DNA of 64,000 bases from Oscillospiraceae bacterium MB24-C1 (GTDB taxonomy: Bacteria; Bacillota; Clostridia; Oscillospirales; Ruminococcaceae). The first letter of the stretch is position 1. Each line of letters opens with the position of its first letter. The stretch is from NCBI GenBank assembly GCA_030913685.1, contig CP133187.1, positions 930,001 to 994,000 of the forward strand, in the 5' to 3' direction. Shown here piece after piece: positions 7,872 through 16,191 of the stretch. Position numbers and translations under genes: made by a program. The notes beneath the pieces are model-generated. The model did not search any database. It worked only from the letters and a program-made list of their open reading frames with translations, and was not told the DNA's origin.

Positions 7872-8921
7872 TTACTTCATTGATTTAATAAGCCCTATCT
7901 CTTTTGCATAATGCTGATATTTGTCGTAGATAGGTGCAGTTTGGATGGTGAACATCGAAGTTGTCCAGGGGTTTGTTACCACCTCGCATTTGTCGCCCTC
8001 TAAAAACTTTGCCGCTTTTATTTCCGCCTGGCTGTAAGCTTTGCGTTGAACCGCCACAGACTGTGCAGCAGCCTCGCGTATTATCGCCTGATCCTCTGGC
8101 GAAAGCGTATCAAAAACATCTTTTCCAGTTATGAGTATGCTTGGCGCCATAGAGTGCCCATCAAGCGTAATATACTTGGCCTCGATGTAATAGCGGCTGC
8201 TTATATAATTTAGCAGACTGTGTTCCAGGCCATTTATACGCCCTGTTTGCAACGAACGGTATATGTCGCCGTAGGCGAGGCTCACCGTCTGCGCCCCCAG
8301 AAGCTCCACCATGTCGGAATAGATCTGATTTTTCGGAACGCCAAGACGCAATCCCTCTAAGTCAATGGTACGGCTCACCATCCTTACCGAGTTGCAATAG
8401 ATGCGCTGTCCTTCATCATAGAAGGCCAGTCCAATTATTTTATTCTTTTCAGCCGATGATAACAGCTTCTGCCCCAGCTCACTATCGAGCACCTTGTGAA
8501 GATGTTCCGTGCTTTTTATGAGATACGGTAACTGAAGAATATCCAGTATCGGCGCATAATCCACCAGCGCAGCGGTATCCACACACGCAAAATCTATTCC
8601 ACCAAACTGCACCTGCTCAGCGATAGCGTATTCGTCGGTTCCAAGCTGACCGTTGCAGAAAAGTTCAATTTTGATTCTTCCGTCAGTCTTTTCAGATACC
8701 AGCCGGGAAAATTCCGCTGCGCCCAGCGAGGAAGGATAGCTTGCTGAATGTATTTCTGCAAGGCGCAGATAAATAACATCTTTTTCATCGCCCGATTTGC
8801 CGTCCATCACTTGTGTTCTTATTACAACGGTGATTATGATTAAAAAAATTGAAAACGCGAGAACACCAAATACAGAAAAAAATGAACTGGAATATTGCTT
8901 ATTCGGTTCGTTCACGCCCAT
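7872..8921 (-). CDS. Membrane-anchored DctP-like (TRAP solute receptor) protein, probable co-sensor
   Basis: A 350-residue protein of the DctP family. After a short cytoplasmic head, one transmembrane segment (residues about 15-38, FGVLAFSIFLIIITVVI) has no lipobox Cys, so it should stay anchored. The receptor domain follows: 'YLRLAEIHSASYPSSLGAAEFS', 'IKIELFCNGQLG', 'LEGLRLGVPKNQIYSDMVELLGA' and 'LSPEDQAIIREAA'. It overlaps the end of the response-regulator gene (8899) and lies last in an operon with histidine kinase and regulator genes, far from the true dctP at 14-15 kb. That context favours a signal-recognition subunit for the kinase, not transport. ATG 8921 has GGAG close by; GTG 8924 is possible. 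Confidence 0.8.
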   Translation of the reverse strand: MGVNEPNKQYSSSFFSVFGVLAFSIFLIIITVVIRTQVMDGKSGDEKDVIYLRLAEIHSASYPSSLGAAEFSRLVSEKTDGRIKIELFCNGQLGTDEYAIAEQVQFGGIDFACVDTAALVDYAPILDILQLPYLIKSTEHLHKVLDSELGQKLLSSAEKNKIIGLAFYDEGQRIYCNSVRMVSRTIDLEGLRLGVPKNQIYSDMVELLGAQTVSLAYGDIYRSLQTGRINGLEHSLLNYISSRYYIEAKYITLDGHSMAPSILITGKDVFDTLSPEDQAIIREAAAQSVAVQRKAYSQAEIKAAKFLEGDKCEVVTNPWTTSMFTIQTAPIYDKYQHYAKEIGLIKSMK

Positions 8922-10494
8922 CACTCCGTTTCAGTAAGCATTCTTCAAGCTTCAGCGCCTTCTTCTGGAATTTAGAGGGCGACATTCCGGTTTCACGTTT
9001 GAACACACGCGCAAAATAATTTGGCTCGCTGTATCCGACGCTGTAGCAGACGTTTTTAACTGATACGCCCGGTGAGGAAAGAAGCTGCTTTGCATTTTGT
9101 ATCCTCATCTGGGTGAGATATTCTATAAATGACTTATCAAACTGTTGTTTAAAAAGACGGCTGAAATAATAAGTGCTGAAGCCGACTCTTCTAGCAGCGT
9201 CCTCAAGCGTTATATTGTTTTTGTATTCCACCTTGATGTAATCGACAATTTCTTGCGGCCAAGTGTCGTTGTCTGCGGCTTCATCAGTTATCAGGCGGTC
9301 GATGATCTTTTGCAAATAATGTAATGCGAACTGTTTTTTATCCTCGGCGTCAGAGAGTGCCAGCAGCCGTTCCCACAGCGGATAGCAGGGAGATACCGAC
9401 ACCTTTTCAAGCGCCTTGCGGTTAAGCAGCACAAGCAGCTCATATATCCTTATCGCCGTTCTATCGTTCTCTTCAATTATGGTGTTGAGCAAATGCTCTA
9501 GTAGCAGGTGGGTATCATCGAACTGCTTTTGCTCAAGATGCTCACACAACAGTCGCTCCTGCGTACTTTGCGAACCGAAATGCTCGGAGCTGAGCATTTT
9601 AGAAGAGAACCAACCGATGATTTCTCCGGCTGGCAGCTTTACGTTTTGCGCTTCGATAAAGCCCATTGGTAGACGCGCAATATCGGGCGAAAGGCTGCCG
9701 AATGATGCACTAGCCGTTATGCCGTTTTCAGAAAATATGTTGATGAGTATCTTGATAAAGTCGTTGTAATAATCTTGATCATGATAGCTGTCTGACAGCA
9801 GCGCGATATAGAGCTTGTCAAACCTGCGACATGAGGGTACATAAAGACCCTGCGTACCCTGACGCTGAACTGCTGTAATGCAAAACTCGCGGTATTTTGA
9901 AACGGCAGCCGAACCTGAAAACCCGGCATTTCCGTTAGATTTCAGCGTTATCACTGCTGCAATACCATATTGAACATCCGGATAAAGCTCGGTTATCATA
10001 CTTTTGAGCGTTTGCTTGTCCACGCCTGCAAATACAATCTCTGAAACAAGCTCGCTTTCAAGATATCCTGCGCTGCTAAAAGACTCGGCCTCCGCAATGC
10101 GAACAGTCGACTCACGTAGCGAATCGACAGCCCTCATGGCGGTTTTAAGGGCTTGTTCCACAGTTTCGTCACTCGCGGGCTTGACGAGAAAATCCACAGC
10201 GCCGAGGCTCACGCTGTCCTTGGCGTAATTGAAATAAGTGAAGCCGGTGAGCATTATTATTTTGCAATCGGGATATTTTTCAAGTATCAATTTGGCGGCG
10301 TCTATGCCATTCATTCTCGGCATCTTGATATCCATAATGACGATGTCGGGAGCGAATACCTCAGCAATATCCACGGCGCTTCTTCCGTTTTCAGCAAGTT
10401 CGATGTCAAACTGTTCTTTGAAAAGCTCATGGGTAATATCTTCAAGCGCTTCGCGCTCAACAGCTTCGTCGTCGGCGATAAGCAGTTTATACAT
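8899..10494 (-). CDS. YesN-type response regulator (receiver + AraC DNA-binding domain)
   Basis: A 531-residue regulator. The receiver domain has acidic residues Asp8-Asp9, the phospho-acceptor Asp55 in 'DIVIMDIKMPRMNG' and the conserved Lys in 'VDFLVKPAS'. A roughly 270-residue linker of the YesN type precedes a C-terminal AraC double helix-turn-helix ('DAARRVGFSTYYFSRLFKQQ', 'VCYSVGYSEPNYFARVFKRE'). ATG 10494 has GGGAGG upstream; the frame is open to 10515 but overlaps the kinase end. The 8-base overlap with the kinase gene indicates translational coupling. Likely target: the dctPQM transporter operon just upstream. Confidence 0.92.
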   Translation of the reverse strand: MYKLLIADDEAVEREALEDITHELFKEQFDIELAENGRSAVDIAEVFAPDIVIMDIKMPRMNGIDAAKLILEKYPDCKIIMLTGFTYFNYAKDSVSLGAVDFLVKPASDETVEQALKTAMRAVDSLRESTVRIAEAESFSSAGYLESELVSEIVFAGVDKQTLKSMITELYPDVQYGIAAVITLKSNGNAGFSGSAAVSKYREFCITAVQRQGTQGLYVPSCRRFDKLYIALLSDSYHDQDYYNDFIKILINIFSENGITASASFGSLSPDIARLPMGFIEAQNVKLPAGEIIGWFSSKMLSSEHFGSQSTQERLLCEHLEQKQFDDTHLLLEHLLNTIIEENDRTAIRIYELLVLLNRKALEKVSVSPCYPLWERLLALSDAEDKKQFALHYLQKIIDRLITDEAADNDTWPQEIVDYIKVEYKNNITLEDAARRVGFSTYYFSRLFKQQFDKSFIEYLTQMRIQNAKQLLSSPGVSVKNVCYSVGYSEPNYFARVFKRETGMSPSKFQKKALKLEECLLKRSDGRERTE

Positions 10495-11974
10495 CTTCTT
10501 CCTCCCTTTCTTCAAGCGGTAGTGTAATGCATATCAGCGTCCCATGACCTCCGGATTTTATGCGGATACCTGCACCACTTATCAGTCCTATACGCTTTAT
10601 AATATTTGTCAGGCCTATTCCGGTGGTGTGCCCAGTGTGCTTCATTTTGCCACTGCACAGGTTTTCCAGACATTCTCGAGTCATGCCTACGCCGTTATCA
10701 TATACGCGTAGCAACATCATATTTTTGCGGCGGCGTGCATCGATTAATATTGCACCGCCTTCCTCAAGATCCTCTATTCCATGGATGATTGCATTTTCCA
10801 CCAGCGGCTGTAAAAGCATGCTGGGAATAAGTACGTTTTCACATTGGCCGTCGCCCGTCACCTTGTATTGTATTCTCTCGCCGAAACGATGCTTTTGAAT
10901 GTAAATATATTTTTGAACGATCTCCAGCTCATCCTTGAGTGTAGAAAAGTTATTGATGTGATTCAGGTTGTAACGAAACAGGTCGGCAAGGCTGTAAATA
11001 AGCGTGGTTGTGGTTTTGGGCGTATCACGCACTGCTGCGCGCGCAATGACATTGAGGGTGTTAAAAAGAAAATGTGGATTTATCTGGCTTTGTAGCGCCA
11101 GATATTGTGACTCGTTGAGCAATTGGCTCATTTTAAGGTTTTCCAGTTCCTTCTGATGCAGCTCCATCTCCAGCTCAGCGCGCTTGTTGAGATGCTCTAT
11201 TGATTTTTCGACGCTTGCCTTCATGACGTTGAAGCTTCGTGTGAGCTGCCCCACCTCGTCATCATTAGTTATGGGCAGATCAGGCGTGTCAAAGTCGCCG
11301 TTGCTTATCCGCTCAGAGGCGTTTGCCAGCGCCGTTATGGGGCGGGCAATGTAGCTGGAAAAGTTGATGGTCAATAGCAGGCAGAACAACGCGTTTGCAG
11401 CAAGAAAGGTGAGGTTGAGCGAACTCATGAGATCAGCCCGCTCGGTCATACTTTGTTGGTTCTTGGCGTTTTGCGTCAACAACAGGTTCAGGTGGGCGCT
11501 TATGTAGCTCGATAGATACCTAGACTTGCTTTGCATACGGTAATAGGTGATGTAATAATCAACCTCTCCGGCGTTCACCTGCCAGAAAATCAGATTGCAG
11601 TCTCGGATAAAATTTTTCGCGGTGTTGCTTATAGCGCGCAGGCTGTAGCTTTCAGGAATGATTGTATCTGTCTTTGAGCAAAGGGATTCAATGAGCCTTT
11701 CTACCTTTTTGCGCTCCTCGGAATACACCGTATAGGCCTGCGGTCGCTTTTGCTCTACATATATGTCCACCTGTTTGCTTATCGTCTCAAGAGATGAGGA
11801 AAGCGCATTGATACTGTAGTATACCTGCTGACTCTGGGTATTGAAATTTGCTATCGTTTTTACCTGCCGAGAGTAGTAGAGGCTGGTCACGGTATTAAAA
11901 ATTATCATCAAAGCAAAAACCACCGCCAGCTTATAGCGTAGCGATAACCGCTTGTATCTTGATAGTATTGACAT
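10487..11974 (-). CDS. YesM-type sensor histidine kinase
   Basis: A 495-residue membrane kinase. TM1 lies near residues 15-38 and TM2 near 195-215 (LTFLAANALFCLLLTINF), enclosing an extracellular sensor domain of about 150 residues. A HAMP linker follows ('RPITALANASERISNGDF'), then the H-box 'QSQINPHFLFNTLNVIAR', the N-box 'PLVENAIIHGIED' and 'VYDNGVGM'. The start at 11974 has GGAG nine bases upstream; longer frames run into the intergenic hairpin. It pairs with the response regulator downstream, and possibly with the anchored DctP-like protein for ligand sensing. Confidence 0.9.
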   Translation of the reverse strand: MSILSRYKRLSLRYKLAVVFALMIIFNTVTSLYYSRQVKTIANFNTQSQQVYYSINALSSSLETISKQVDIYVEQKRPQAYTVYSEERKKVERLIESLCSKTDTIIPESYSLRAISNTAKNFIRDCNLIFWQVNAGEVDYYITYYRMQSKSRYLSSYISAHLNLLLTQNAKNQQSMTERADLMSSLNLTFLAANALFCLLLTINFSSYIARPITALANASERISNGDFDTPDLPITNDDEVGQLTRSFNVMKASVEKSIEHLNKRAELEMELHQKELENLKMSQLLNESQYLALQSQINPHFLFNTLNVIARAAVRDTPKTTTTLIYSLADLFRYNLNHINNFSTLKDELEIVQKYIYIQKHRFGERIQYKVTGDGQCENVLIPSMLLQPLVENAIIHGIEDLEEGGAILIDARRRKNMMLLRVYDNGVGMTRECLENLCSGKMKHTGHTTGIGLTNIIKRIGLISGAGIRIKSGGHGTLICITLPLEEREEEDV

Positions 11975-12070
11975 CGTTACCATCTCCTGTATGAAATAAA
12001 AACGCCCGAGTACAGCAATCACTTTATTATACCAGCATTCAACCCTGTTGAAAAGAAATAGAAAGCTAAA

Positions 12071-12105
12071 GCATCCCCATCTGGCTTTAAACCAAACGGA
12101 GATGC
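12071..12105 (-). terminator. Terminator or attenuator after dctM
   Basis: A 14-bp stem (GCATC... at 12071 paired with ...GATGC ending at 12105; three G-U pairs) is followed on the - strand by a T-rich stretch (TTTAGCTTTCTATTTCTTTT). It separates the transport genes from the sensor genes, which are probably expressed at a lower level. Confidence 0.7.
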
Positions 12106-12119
12106 CCAAAAATGATACT

Positions 12120-13406
12120 TTAAAATGCTGCTGGAAAGAGAGTTTGGGGTATCACAAGGAAAACGTTGGGGAAGCAAACCAAAATGGTAAGAACCGCCAA
12201 TGCTGCAAGAAAATACGGCAGCACACCCTTAAAGGCTTCCTCTATGCTCAAGTCGCTAATTGATGAGGCAATGAGCAGGCAAAGACCATATGGCGGGGTG
12301 GTGAGGCCGAGCGCAAGCGTGATGACGATGATAAGGCCCAAAATGAGGGGGCTTATTCCAAGTGCCTTGGCAGAGGGAAGGATGATCGGCACAAACAATA
12401 TCATGGCGGGAACGGAGTCCATAAATGTTCCTACGAACAGGAAGAAGGCCACCGTTACAAGAATGAAAAACATGCTGCCGCCGGGCATATTGAGGAAGAA
12501 CTTCTCAACGATTACATTGAGCTGATAGTAGCTCAAAAGCTCACCAAGTGCGCAGGCTGTAGCGAGAGCAAACAGCGAAAGCGAGGACTGCTTCGCAGTA
12601 TCGACGAGAATTTTGGGCAAATCCTTAATGCTTAGCGAGCGATAGAAGAACAGGCCAATGATAAGAGCATAAACGCACGCAAAAGCGGAAGATTCGGTTG
12701 GCGTAAACATGCCGGTTACAATGCCACCGATAAGGATAACGGGTGTAAGGAGTGCAGGCAGCGACTCCAGTACCATTTTGATAACGGTTTTAACAGGTAC
12801 ACGATCCGATTTGGGGAAGTTGCGCTTTTTACCCATGACTGCAACGACGCTCATCATGGCAAGGCCTATCATTAATCCGGGGAGCATGCCGCACAGGAAC
12901 AAAGCGCCGGTGCCAACGTTTGCTATGCCAGAATAGACCACCATCATGATGCTTGGTGGGATGATTGAACCAAGTGTGGAGGAGGCTGCGGTAACACCAA
13001 CCGCCGTACCCTTGTCATAGCCCTGTTCCTCCATGGCGGGAATAAGAATCTTTCCAACACCGGCAGTATCCGCCTGAGAAGAACCGGAGATTCCGGCGAA
13101 AATCATCGAGATAAGTATGTTGGCGTGCGCCAGACCACCCCTGACATGGCCAACAAGCGCAACACAAACTTCGATTAACCGCTTTGTGATAGCGCCGGAG
13201 TTCATGAGGTTGGCCGCCAGAATAAACAGCGGGACGGCAAGCAGCGTAAAGCTGTTGAGGCCGTTAAACATCTTTGAGAACACGACCATATTGGGTATTG
13301 CATCAAGCGAAAGAATTCCAATGAGTGATACCGCACCAAGAGAGAAGGCTATAGGCACGCCGATAGCGATAAAGACAATAAACAGAATCACTAGAATGGC
13401 AAACAT
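12120..13406 (-). CDS. dctM: TRAP transporter large permease (DctM)
   Basis: A 428-residue membrane protein with about twelve hydrophobic segments and DctM motifs: 'GVPIAFSLGAVSLIG', 'SFTLLAVPLFILAANLM', 'SGSSQADTAGVGKILIPAM', 'TAASSTLGSIIPPSIMMV' and 'VAFFLFVGTFMDSVPAM'. It is the ion-coupled translocation subunit for an organic-acid-type solute. Its ATG overlaps the dctQ stop by one base (TAATG). Confidence 0.95.
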   Translation of the reverse strand: MFAILVILFIVFIAIGVPIAFSLGAVSLIGILSLDAIPNMVVFSKMFNGLNSFTLLAVPLFILAANLMNSGAITKRLIEVCVALVGHVRGGLAHANILISMIFAGISGSSQADTAGVGKILIPAMEEQGYDKGTAVGVTAASSTLGSIIPPSIMMVVYSGIANVGTGALFLCGMLPGLMIGLAMMSVVAVMGKKRNFPKSDRVPVKTVIKMVLESLPALLTPVILIGGIVTGMFTPTESSAFACVYALIIGLFFYRSLSIKDLPKILVDTAKQSSLSLFALATACALGELLSYYQLNVIVEKFFLNMPGGSMFFILVTVAFFLFVGTFMDSVPAMILFVPIILPSAKALGISPLILGLIIVITLALGLTTPPYGLCLLIASSISDLSIEEAFKGVLPYFLAALAVLTILVCFPNVFLVIPQTLFPAAF

Positions 13407-13891
13407 TATGCCTCGCCTCCTTTCCTGATAATTTTAATATTGATATACAGCTTTTCAAGGATATAAACTACCATGGTAAACGCGCTTACGGGAACACACA
13501 GCCATGTGGGTCCGCGCTTGAACGCGGGGATGCTCACCCACTTATAGTTCCAGAACTTTTTGGTGAGCAGCGTCCCATAATAGAACATGAATACGCAAAA
13601 CCCGAGCATGACAAGAAGAATAACAATGTTAAGTGCCGCTCTCTTTGTTGGATTGGTAATCTTGTCTTCAAGCGCTGTGAATGCGAAGTGTTTGTCATCT
13701 CTGACCATGGCGGCAGCGCCAAGGAACACAGATATGATGAAGGAATACATTGAAACATCCTCGGTCCAAAGGGCGCTGATACCCAGGTAGCGGGTTAGCA
13801 TCTGCGCTATTACCGCTATAAGAAATATACCCAATGCTACCGAGCAGAAAAACACTTCGACTTTTTGTAAAATGTCGATAGATCTTTTCAT
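13406..13891 (-). CDS. dctQ: TRAP transporter small permease (DctQ)
   Basis: About 161 residues with four hydrophobic segments and the DctQ-typical 'ALWTEDVSMYSFIISVFLGAA' and 'DDKHFAFTAL' motifs. It partners DctM. ATG 13891 is used because the longer frame (to 13951) runs through the dctP-dctQ terminator hairpin; GAGAG lies six bases upstream. Confidence 0.9.
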   Translation of the reverse strand: MKRSIDILQKVEVFFCSVALGIFLIAVIAQMLTRYLGISALWTEDVSMYSFIISVFLGAAAMVRDDKHFAFTALEDKITNPTKRAALNIVILLVMLGFCVFMFYYGTLLTKKFWNYKWVSIPAFKRGPTWLCVPVSAFTMVVYILEKLYINIKIIRKGGEA

Positions 13892-13909
13892 TAGTAACTC
13901 TCTTTCTCG

Positions 13910-13937
13910 AAAAAAGCCACCCGAAAACTCAGGTGGC
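13910..13937 (-). terminator. Attenuating terminator between dctP and dctQ
   Basis: Stem GCCACCCG/CAGGTGGC (13916-13937, 8 bp) with a T6 tail on the - strand. It is directly after the dctP stop and before dctQM, as expected for overproduction of the solute receptor. Confidence 0.85.
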
Positions 13938-13967
13938 TCTTCGTTTTGCAAGTTGAAACAGGATGCT

Positions 13968-15044
13968 TTACGAACGGGCAGCGTCGCGAACCATCTTCAG
14001 GTAATCTTCCATGCCGTTGTCGGCAGCGAACTTATCCTGAATCGGAATAGCAATCGCCTTGAACGCTTCAATGTCCATATCCTTGAACTCGGTGACAACG
14101 CCGCCGTCAGCGATGACCTTAGCCTTGGACTCACCCATCATAGCGTAGGTAACATTGCGCTCTTCGGCAGTGGCCGCAGCAGCTGCTTCGTCAATCCAGC
14201 CCTTCTGCTCGTCGGTCAGACTCTCATAGAAGTTGCCATCCATAAGGAAGAGGCGGGTGGTAAAGTCATGGTGAGTCTCACCGACATACTTACCATTGGT
14301 AGTTTTGTGATGATCCTTGAGCATGAAGTTAGTGTAGTCGTTCTCAGCAGAGTCTACAACGCCCTGCTCAAGTGCCTGATAAAGCTCGCCCCATGCCACC
14401 TGGGTGGGGATAGCGCCACACTGTTTCCAGAAATCACTTACAACACCGGAGGTCTGGGTACGAATGGTGATACCCTTCACATCGGCGGGGGTCTTTATAG
14501 CCTTTTTGCCGTAGTAATCACGAACGCCGGCAGACCAGTAGCCCATGATGCGGAAATCCTTGTTGGTCTTTTCGAGAATAACGTCACGCATTGCGTTGCC
14601 GAACTCACCGTCGAGGGAAGCCTCCCAGTGGTCAAAGTCATCGAACAGATAGAGAAGGGAGAGCATATCAACTTCGGGAACGCCAATGGCGGTCATGAAA
14701 CCAGGGGAAGCAACAACCATCTGGCAGGCGCCCATGTTCAGCTTCTCAATAAGCTCGTTCTCGTTCTCACCGAGTGTACCATCATGGCAGGTAACGGTAA
14801 TTTTGCCGCCAGAAACACTCTCGGCGACTTCCTTAAACTTTGCAAGGCCGAAGTGATAGGGGTTTTCGGCAGAGGTTTGGTTTGAGGCGATTATAAAGTT
14901 GAGGGTGGGGGTCTCAGAAGCGGCCGCACTGCTTTCCGCGGGAGCAGCGGAGGACGATGCGTTTGACTTTGTAGAACTGCCACAGCCTGCAAAAAGCGTC
15001 AGTGCAAGTGCAGACGAAAGGAGAACTGCGATGAACTTTTTCAT
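13968..15044 (-). CDS. dctP: TRAP transporter solute-binding lipoprotein (DctP)
   Basis: A 358-residue secreted lipoprotein: 'MKKFIAVLLSSALALTLFAGC' with lipobox FAGC, a Ser/Ala linker, then the DctP domain ('NPYHFGLAKFKEVAESVSGGKI', 'GNAMRDVI', 'GYWSAGVRDYYGKK', the Arg-containing 'VKGITIRTQTS' and 'QKGWIDEAAAAA'). The conserved Arg that binds a carboxylate is present in 'GITIRTQ', so the solute is probably an organic acid. ATG 15044 has AAGGAAAGAGAG upstream; the longer frame to 15074 is less likely. It is first in the operon, behind the promoter at 15134-15162. Confidence 0.93.
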   Translation of the reverse strand: MKKFIAVLLSSALALTLFAGCGSSTKSNASSSAAPAESSAAASETPTLNFIIASNQTSAENPYHFGLAKFKEVAESVSGGKITVTCHDGTLGENENELIEKLNMGACQMVVASPGFMTAIGVPEVDMLSLLYLFDDFDHWEASLDGEFGNAMRDVILEKTNKDFRIMGYWSAGVRDYYGKKAIKTPADVKGITIRTQTSGVVSDFWKQCGAIPTQVAWGELYQALEQGVVDSAENDYTNFMLKDHHKTTNGKYVGETHHDFTTRLFLMDGNFYESLTDEQKGWIDEAAAAATAEERNVTYAMMGESKAKVIADGGVVTEFKDMDIEAFKAIAIPIQDKFAADNGMEDYLKMVRDAARS

Positions 15045-15133
15045 TTTTTTCTCTCTCTTTCCTTGAGCACACATTCGTTAATAAATGCGCACAAATTTAT
15101 TAATATAATAATTATAATGTGAAAATTAGTTTT

Positions 15134-15162
15134 AATATATATATATTATTGCTGAGTAACAA
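15134..15162 (-). promoter_or_regulatory. Promoter of the dctPQM operon
   Basis: Read on the - strand: TTGTTA (15157-15162), a 17-base spacer and TATATT (15134-15139). It lies in a very AT-rich region about 90 bases before dctP. The rest of 15045-15395 shows no gene. Confidence 0.55.
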
Positions 15163-15395
15163 TAATATTTTGTTCGTTTATAAAGCAGTAGCGGGCAATT
15201 TTAATTTTATCTTAGCATTTTTTTGCTTAGCAAGATACTTTATTGCTCTATGAGACAATAAAACATCAGTAAATATAGCGATACTACACATTTTTTACCC
15301 ATCGTGACATAAATCGTTCCTACGTGGAAATCGAAGTTTAGCTTTAGATATCAGGGCCATCCACGCGACAAAACGCGACTGGAAGTCCTTGTTTT

Positions 15396-15827
15396 TTATT
15401 TATCTTCTTTTACCAACCGTTTGATTAGCAAAGCAAGATTATTAACAGTCGTTCGGTCTAGAAAATGCTCAATTTTTTCAACCTGCTCAAGTTCATTTTC
15501 AGAAGCATTGAGCGCACATAAAAAACGGTGTATGACATCGTGACGATAAAGGAGATATTCCCCCATCTTCTGTCCCTTTTCAGTTAAAGTGATGTCTCCA
15601 TATTTTTCGGTGTGAATATATTCGGCGTGGCTTAGCTGCTGTAGCATCTTAGTCACCGAGGACGGCTTTACATGAAGACGTTTTGATAAATTGCTAACCT
15701 TTATGCGGTTATTACCCAGCGTTATACGATAAATCATTTCAAGATAATCTTCCATTGCGGTTGTCAGCTCAATCTGTGTATTAAGCTGATAGCCTTTCAT
15801 TGTATAAAATCCGCTTGTTTTATCCAT
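15396..15827 (-). CDS. DtxR/MntR-family metal-dependent repressor
   Basis: A 143-residue regulator, the length of the short (MntR-like) branch without an SH3-like domain. The N-terminal winged helix is 'TTAMEDYLEMIYRI' with 'IKVSNLSKRLHVKPSSVTKMLQQL' and 'YGDITLTEKGQKMG'; the metal-binding/dimer part is 'LYRHDVIHRFLCAL...EKIEHFLD'. ATG 15827 has GAGG eight bases upstream. It is divergent from feoAB with an inverted repeat in between, so it is presumably the iron-responsive repressor of feoAB and possibly itself. Confidence 0.88.
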   Translation of the reverse strand: MDKTSGFYTMKGYQLNTQIELTTAMEDYLEMIYRITLGNNRIKVSNLSKRLHVKPSSVTKMLQQLSHAEYIHTEKYGDITLTEKGQKMGEYLLYRHDVIHRFLCALNASENELEQVEKIEHFLDRTTVNNLALLIKRLVKEDK

Positions 15828-15887
15828 TTTAATCGCCTCTGTCCCTTCGTATAATCGCTGTAACACATCACAAAGCAGTAGAATAAT

Positions 15888-15909
15888 ATAAGGTTGAATG
15901 TTTCCTTAT
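15888..15909. promoter_or_regulatory. Putative DtxR-type operator
   Basis: Inverted repeat ATAAGG (15888-15893), 10-base spacer and CCTTAT (15904-15909), in the gap between the divergent repressor and feoA. The arms and spacing are similar to the iron/manganese boxes of the DtxR family. Confidence 0.6.
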
Positions 15910-15938
15910 CCTAAAATTATTCGAAGGGTGATCATTAT

Positions 15939-16175
15939 ATGAACCAGATTAACAGTCTCATCGACTTAATCCCGGGGCAGCATGCTACTGTGCGTGAATT
16001 GCGTTCAGCCGGCAGCATGCGACGTCGGTTACTGGATATTGGACTAATTGAAAATACCGAGATCGAGTGTATCGGCCGAAGCCCAGGTGGCGACCCCTCT
16101 GCTTTTTTAATTCGCGGCGCAGTAATTGCCATACGCTCGGAGGATTGTCACAATATTTTAATTCAGCCTTGTTAG
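15939..16175 (+). CDS. feoA: FeoA ferrous iron transport accessory protein
   Basis: A 78-residue SH3-like FeoA domain: 'LIPGQHATVRELRSAGSMRRRLLDIGLIENTEIECIGRSPGGDPSAFLIRGAVIAIR'-type layout, with the hallmark 'RRRLLDIGLI' and 'IRGAVIAIR'. It is cytoplasmic and stimulates FeoB. It starts 17 bases before feoB and is transcribed with it. Confidence 0.93.
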   Translation: MNQINSLIDLIPGQHATVRELRSAGSMRRRLLDIGLIENTEIECIGRSPGGDPSAFLIRGAVIAIRSEDCHNILIQPC

Positions 16176-16191
16176 AAAGCGGTGATTAGAA

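Noticed and set aside
13872-14885. 337-codon open frame on the + strand
   Set aside because: It lies exactly antisense to dctP, which has a signal peptide and all family motifs; no ribosome site and no recognisable domain.
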